DNA of 11,659 nucleotides, taken from assembly GCA_023393525.1 (NCBI GenBank), contig JAEWKZ010000081.1, forward strand, positions 1 through 11,659, in the 5' to 3' direction. The notes beneath the pieces are model-generated. The model saw only the letters and a list, made by a program, of their open reading frames with translations, made no database searches and was not told the origin of the DNA. This DNA comes from Pseudomonadota bacterium (GTDB taxonomy: Bacteria; Desulfobacterota; Desulfovibrionia; Desulfovibrionales; Desulfomicrobiaceae). Shown piece by piece: positions 5,252 through 11,659 of the stretch. The first letter of the stretch is position 1; the number at the start of each line of letters is the position of its first letter. The position numbers and the translations under genes were made by a program.

Positions 5252-6850
5252 CTAGTCGACGCGCACGGTTCTGGATACGCGCAGGCCGTGTTTCTTGATC
5301 TTGTTCAGGATGGCGGTGTGGGACAGGCTTAAGGTCCGGGCGGCCTGGCGCACGCTTTTGGCCCGGGTCAGGACGTTTTGAAGGATGTCCTTTTCCAGGC
5401 GGTCGAGCTGCTCTCTGAGGGGTTTTCCCGGTTCGACGGCCTGGGTCTGCCGGGTCTGGCCCGGAATGCGGTCGCCGAGTTCGTGGGCCAGGATCAGGAA
5501 GCGCTCGTCGATGCTTTCCGCCGGGCAGAGGATGGCGGCGCGGTCGACCACGTTTTTGAGCTCGCGCACATTGCCCGGCCAGCTGTGCGTGCGCAGTTTG
5601 GCCAGGCCTTCGGGTGTGATCGTCTTGACCGGCCTCCCCATGCGCGAGGCCAGGGTGAAAAGGAAATGCTCCGCCAGCAGGCCGATGTCGTCCAGGCGCT
5701 CCTGCAATGGCGGGATATGGATGGGCAGCACGTTGATGCGGTAGTACAGGTCTTGCCGGAAGGTTCCCTCCTCGACCATTTTCTCCAGATTCCCGTTGGT
5801 GGCGGTGATGATCCGCGCCCGGATGGGTATCTCCCGTGAGCCCCCGATGCGCCGCACGCAGTGATCCTGCATGACCCGCAATATCTTGGCCTGGGAGGGC
5901 TGCGGCATGTCGCCGATCTCGTCCAGAAAGACCGTGCCTTCCCCCGCGACCTCGAACAGGCCGGGCTTGCCGTCCTTCAGCCCTCCGGTGAAGGCCCCCC
6001 CCACGTAGCCGAAGAGCTCGCTCTCCAGCAGCTGCTCGGGCAGGGCCGCGCAGTTGATGGGCACGAAGGGGCCGCACCGTCCGCTTGCCGTGTGCATGGC
6101 CCGGGCGAAGAGCTCCTTGCCCGTGCCGGACGCGCCCCGGATGCAGACGATGGAGTCCGTGGCCGCGATGAGCTGGGCGTAGCCGATGAGGTTGTTGATG
6201 CTCTGGTTCTGGCCGACGATGTCCGAAAAGCTGATCTGGGCGGGTTCGGAGAGGCTCCGGGCCAGCATGCGGATCTCCTGCATGTCCTTGGCGATTTCCA
6301 CGGCTCCGATGATGTGTCCTTCGGCGTCGCGGATGGGGCGGCAGGTGGCGAAATACTGGAAGCGCCCCGAGGGCGTGACCAGGGTGCGCTTCACGTCGGG
6401 GCTCTCCCGCCCGGCCAGGCTGTCCAGGATGGCCGTGTCGCCAAGTCCCAGCTTGCGCACGTCCGTGCCGGCCACGCTGTCTTGATCCAGGTTCAGGATC
6501 TGGCAGGCGGAAGCGTTGATGGTCGTGACCAGCCCGCTCGCGTCCACGGCCACGACCCCGTCGGCGATGTTGTCCAGGACCACGCGCAGCCGCCGGGCCT
6601 GCTCTTCCTGGGGCAGGGTGTCTATGGCCCGGGAGGTCAGCAGGCCGGGAATGTCGCTCAGGGCTTGCGGCAGATCCGAGGACGTTCCCTCGCACCTGCG
6701 GTCTTCGGCTTCCACATAGACGTGGGCCAGGTCGTCCACGCGGTCCACTTCCATGGCCACGATATTGAACATGCGGTCGGCGATGCGGCGGGACAGGTCG
6801 GCGACGATGCCGACGCGGTCCTGAAAGACGAGATGCAGCTTGATGGCCAT
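5252..6850 (-). CDS. TyrR-like transcriptional regulator (ACT-PAS-AAA+-HTH)
   Basis: This 532-residue protein starts at the ATG at 6850, four bases after an AGGGGG ribosome site. A GTG six codons upstream is possible but the fold starts at MAIKLHLVF. An ACT domain (about 1-73, DRVGIVADLS loop) is followed by PAS (about 86-190), AAA+ (about 208-440) and a Fis/TyrR-type helix-turn-helix (about 498-521, SVRQAARTLSLSHTAILNKI). AAA+ motifs are Walker A GASGTGKE (239-246), Walker B VFLDEIGD (307-314) and FRQDLYYR (364-371). The sigma-54 contact loop reads GAFTGG (285-290) where most activators have GAFTGA. TyrR-family proteins bind aromatic amino acids or other small ligands through ACT and AAA+ and control transport or metabolism genes. 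The ligand and targets here are unknown. It starts 27 bases after pbpC with no terminator between, so co-transcription is possible. Confidence 0.93.
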   Translation of the reverse strand: MAIKLHLVFQDRVGIVADLSRRIADRMFNIVAMEVDRVDDLAHVYVEAEDRRCEGTSSDLPQALSDIPGLLTSRAIDTLPQEEQARRLRVVLDNIADGVVAVDASGLVTTINASACQILNLDQDSVAGTDVRKLGLGDTAILDSLAGRESPDVKRTLVTPSGRFQYFATCRPIRDAEGHIIGAVEIAKDMQEIRMLARSLSEPAQISFSDIVGQNQSINNLIGYAQLIAATDSIVCIRGASGTGKELFARAMHTASGRCGPFVPINCAALPEQLLESELFGYVGGAFTGGLKDGKPGLFEVAGEGTVFLDEIGDMPQPSQAKILRVMQDHCVRRIGGSREIPIRARIITATNGNLEKMVEEGTFRQDLYYRINVLPIHIPPLQERLDDIGLLAEHFLFTLASRMGRPVKTITPEGLAKLRTHSWPGNVRELKNVVDRAAILCPAESIDERFLILAHELGDRIPGQTRQTQAVEPGKPLREQLDRLEKDILQNVLTRAKSVRQAARTLSLSHTAILNKIKKHGLRVSRTVRVD

Positions 6851-6877
6851 GAGTCCCCCTGCGATCACGGTTGCCTA

Positions 6878-9252
6878 TCAGGGCTGAACCCGGCTGCCAA
6901 GGGCGTCGCCGGTCCGGGCGTGCACCGTGAAGGTCGTGCGGGCGCTGCGCCCCTGGTCATCGGTGACGATGACCTCGTGCACTCCGCGCTCCAGGGGGAT
7001 GAAGCAGGGCGTTTCGGGCGCGGTCCGGCCCACATGGCGACCATCCACGTACCAGTAATGTGTCGAAGCGCCCGCCGCCCCGGCCGCGGACAGGGCCAGG
7101 CGCTGAAATTCCGGGGGCGCGTCCATGCGGACATGGTAGGGCGTACCGGCTGACGGGGACTGGATGACCGGACCGCTTTCCTCCGGCACGTCAAGGCACT
7201 GCGGGTCGATGCCGGGCAGGCCCGGCAGGCTCGAACCCTGGGCGCGGCGAAAGGCGACCAGCTCGGCCGGCCAGACCAGCGCGGCCTCTTCTGTGGATTC
7301 CTTTGCGAGCAGACAGTCTCCGTGCAGGCGCAGGCCCGTGGCGGGATTCACGAAGATCCGCCTGTGCATGCCGCAGGCCGGAAGGCTCGTCACCCCGGCG
7401 ATGGCCGTGCTCGTAGTGACCGGGCAGCCGGGGCCGGGGCGTTCCCCGCTGACGGCGCAGAGCTGGACCCGTTGCAGCGCGGGCGTGGGAAATGCGGGCA
7501 GCTGCGTCGTGCGGGGAGAGAGCGCCCGGAAAAGATCAAAAAGCAGGGGGCCGGCGTGGCGCGCTCCGGAGATGTTCGCGCACTGCGAGCCGTCGGGGTT
7601 GCCGACCCAGACCCCGATGGCCAGGTCGCGGCTGACGCCCACGGCCCAGGCATCGCGGTGTCCGAAGGACGTCCCGGTCTTCCAGGCCACCGTGGGGGCG
7701 GACAGGGTGAATTCCCAGGCGTCGGGCAGGTCGGGCCTTCTGGTCGTGGCCAGAATGCCAAGGGTCATGGCCGAGGCTTCGGGGGAGAAAAGCTGCATGC
7801 CCTTGGCGCATTCGCTTCCATCGCTGAGCAGGGTACGGACGGGTCTGTGCACTCCTGCGTCGGCCAGGGTGGCGTAAAGGTTGGTCAGCTCCAGCAGCCG
7901 CACCTCGCAGCCGCCCAGGGCCATGGACAGCCCGTAGTGACTGGCCGGTCTGTCCAGGGTGGAGAGGCCGCCCCGGCGCAGCAGCTCGTGGAAAGGAGTG
8001 AGGCCGCAGCGGGTCAGCAGCCGCGCGGCCGGAACATTGAGGGAGGTGGCCAGGGCCGTGCGCGCGCTGACCAGGCCCTGAAAGTTCTGGCCGTAGTTTT
8101 CCGGGACGTAGCCCGCGAAATCCGTGGGCACGTCCAGGAGCATGGAACCGGGCACGAGATGCCCCTGGTCAAAGGCCAGGGCGTAGAGGAAGGGTTTTAA
8201 CGTCGATCCGGGAGAGCGCCTTGACAAGGCGTTGTCGACCTGCCCTGGCCGGGAATCATCCCAGAAATCCGCCGACCCGGCATAGGCCAGGATCTCGCGG
8301 CTTTTTATGTCGAGGACCACCGCGGCCGCGTTGTCGATGGCCTGACGGCGCAGGCCATCCATGCGGCCGCAGAGCAGCTTTTCGACGATATTCTGGGCGC
8401 GTCTGTCCAGGCTGCTCCTGATTACGGCCCTTTCGGGCAGACGCGAACGCACCCAGCGGCTGAAGTGCGGAGCATTCTGCGGCACGCCAGCGCGACGGGC
8501 CAGAAGCGGGCGGGTCTTGCTTTCGGCTATCCGGGCCGGGTCGAAGACGCCATGCGCGGCAAAGCGGTCCAGGACCCGGTCGCGGACCTCGCGTGCACGT
8601 TCAGGGTTGCTGAGCGGGTTGTAGCGGGTCGGCGAGCGCGGCAGGACAGAAAGCAGGGCGATCTCCCCAAGGGAGAGGGTGTCCGGGCCCTTGCCGAAAT
8701 AATGCCAGGCGGCGGCTCCGACTCCGACCATGTTGGAGCCGAATGGGGCAAGGTTGACGTACCACAGCAGAATTTTTTCCTTGGGGTAATGCCAGCACAG
8801 CTGCAGGGCGCGCAGCGCCTCCACGGCCTTGGCCCCGAGGGTGCGCGGGCGCGGGTCGGCCAGGCGGGCGACCTGCATGGGGATGGTCGAGGCTCCGCTC
8901 ACGACCCGTCCGTGCCGGGCGTTGACCCACAGCGCACGCAATACGGACAGCGGGTTGATGCCCGGATGAAGGAGGAAATGCCGGTCTTCGGAATCGATCA
9001 GGGCGGCGGTCAGATCAGGGGATATCTCCTCCAGGGTCAACGGAAACCGCCACATCCCGTCGGAGGCCAGGAAAAAGCGCAAGGGTCTGCCGTCCCGGTC
9101 CAGGACGCGGGTGGCGGCCGGAGGATCAAGGCGCTCCACGGGAAAGGGAAAGAGCCGGTCCAGGAGCAGCCCCAGGCCGGCCGCGACGCCCATTGCGACA
9201 ATGAGGCCGGTGGCGGCCCGGCGCAGGGCCGCCACCGGCCTGAAGCGGGCGT

Positions 9253-9256
<4 letters not shown>
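6878..9256 (-). CDS. pbpC: Penicillin-binding protein 1C
   Basis: This 792-residue bifunctional peptidoglycan synthase starts at the ATG at 9256, which overlaps the TGA of the alpha-2-macroglobulin gene (9253-9256). In-frame sequence further upstream is not PBP-like. After a single N-terminal membrane anchor (about 14-37) comes a GT51 glycosyltransferase with catalytic E90 (SEDRHF) and GASTIPMQ (121-128), then a transpeptidase with SxxK at S351-K354, SLN (405-407) and KTG (526-528). A C-terminal PBP1C domain (about 690-785) is present. All catalytic motifs are intact. It acts in the periplasm on lipid II and glycan strands. Pairing with an alpha-2-macroglobulin is the classical pbpC-yfhM arrangement, thought to repair the wall after attack. 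There is no good Shine-Dalgarno, and a perfect 16-bp inverted repeat begins at base +16 of the coding sequence, so translation probably depends on coupling to the upstream gene. Confidence 0.96.
9204..9241. repeat. Perfect 16-bp inverted repeat at the start of pbpC
   Basis: The left arm (9204-9219, AGGCCGGTGGCGGCCC) and right arm (9226-9241) are exact reverse complements with a 6-base loop. In the mRNA the hairpin covers codons 6 to 18, bases +16 to +53, at the leading edge of an initiating ribosome. It is almost all G-C pairs. It encodes the residues around the start of the membrane anchor. Confidence 0.95.

Positions 9257-11659
<2,403 letters not shown>

Noticed and set aside
5181..6695. 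Long open frame on the minus strand (504 codons) overlapping the TyrR-like gene in another frame
   Set aside because: The translation is dominated by Arg, Pro, Gly and His with no domain pattern, as expected from a shifted frame in GC-rich DNA. The TyrR-like frame has full family motifs.
8336..8359. Perfect 9-bp inverted repeat in pbpC (GATGGCCTG with a 6-base loop)
   Set aside because: Arms of this length are expected by chance in a GC-rich 12-kb window, unlike the 16- and 19-bp cases.

Overview
The window reads as a stretch of a GC-rich Gram-negative chromosome, most like a Desulfovibrio/Desulfomicrobium-type member of the Desulfobacterota. That assignment is inferred from protein style (soluble REC-PAS kinases, sigma-54 activators, a TyrR-like ACT-PAS-AAA+ regulator, PbpC with a bacterial alpha-2-macroglobulin) and has not been checked by any search. 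Every confident protein gene lies on the minus strand, so transcription runs from the right edge to the left edge.

Right part (about 5252-11659): the C-terminal part of a bacterial alpha-2-macroglobulin with an intact CAEQ thioester motif overlaps pbpC (penicillin-binding protein 1C) by an ATGA. After 27 bases comes a TyrR-like regulator (ACT, PAS, AAA+, Fis-type HTH) whose sigma-54 contact loop reads GAFTGG rather than GAFTGA. The first two form the known periplasmic defence/repair pair. The regulator may be co-transcribed with them or simply adjacent. The right edge is a run of 35 G, almost certainly a sequencing or contig-end artefact.

Middle part (about 3912-5251): an AT-richer patch with a zeta-toxin-like P-loop kinase overlapping a 60-residue protein by an ATGA, a toxin-antitoxin-like arrangement. 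Next to it, on the plus strand, is a 77-base tRNA-Pro(CGG)-like sequence ending in CCA. Its loops are kept but its stems are decayed, so it looks like a tRNA pseudogene or a scar of integration.

Left part (1-3911): a soluble REC-PAS-histidine kinase overlaps (ATGA) an NtrC-type response regulator. After 215 bases comes a REC-HD-GYP response regulator cut by the left edge. The 215-base gap holds two near-identical 19-bp direct repeats and a sigma-54-like -24/-12 element just before the HD-GYP gene. One coherent but unproven model is that the kinase and its NtrC-type partner switch on the HD-GYP c-di-GMP phosphodiesterase.

Two long perfect inverted repeats sit inside coding sequence: 19-bp arms in the kinase PAS domain (3134-3180) and 16-bp arms just after the pbpC start codon (9204-9241). 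The protein families do not require either of them. They are the most unusual structural signals here.
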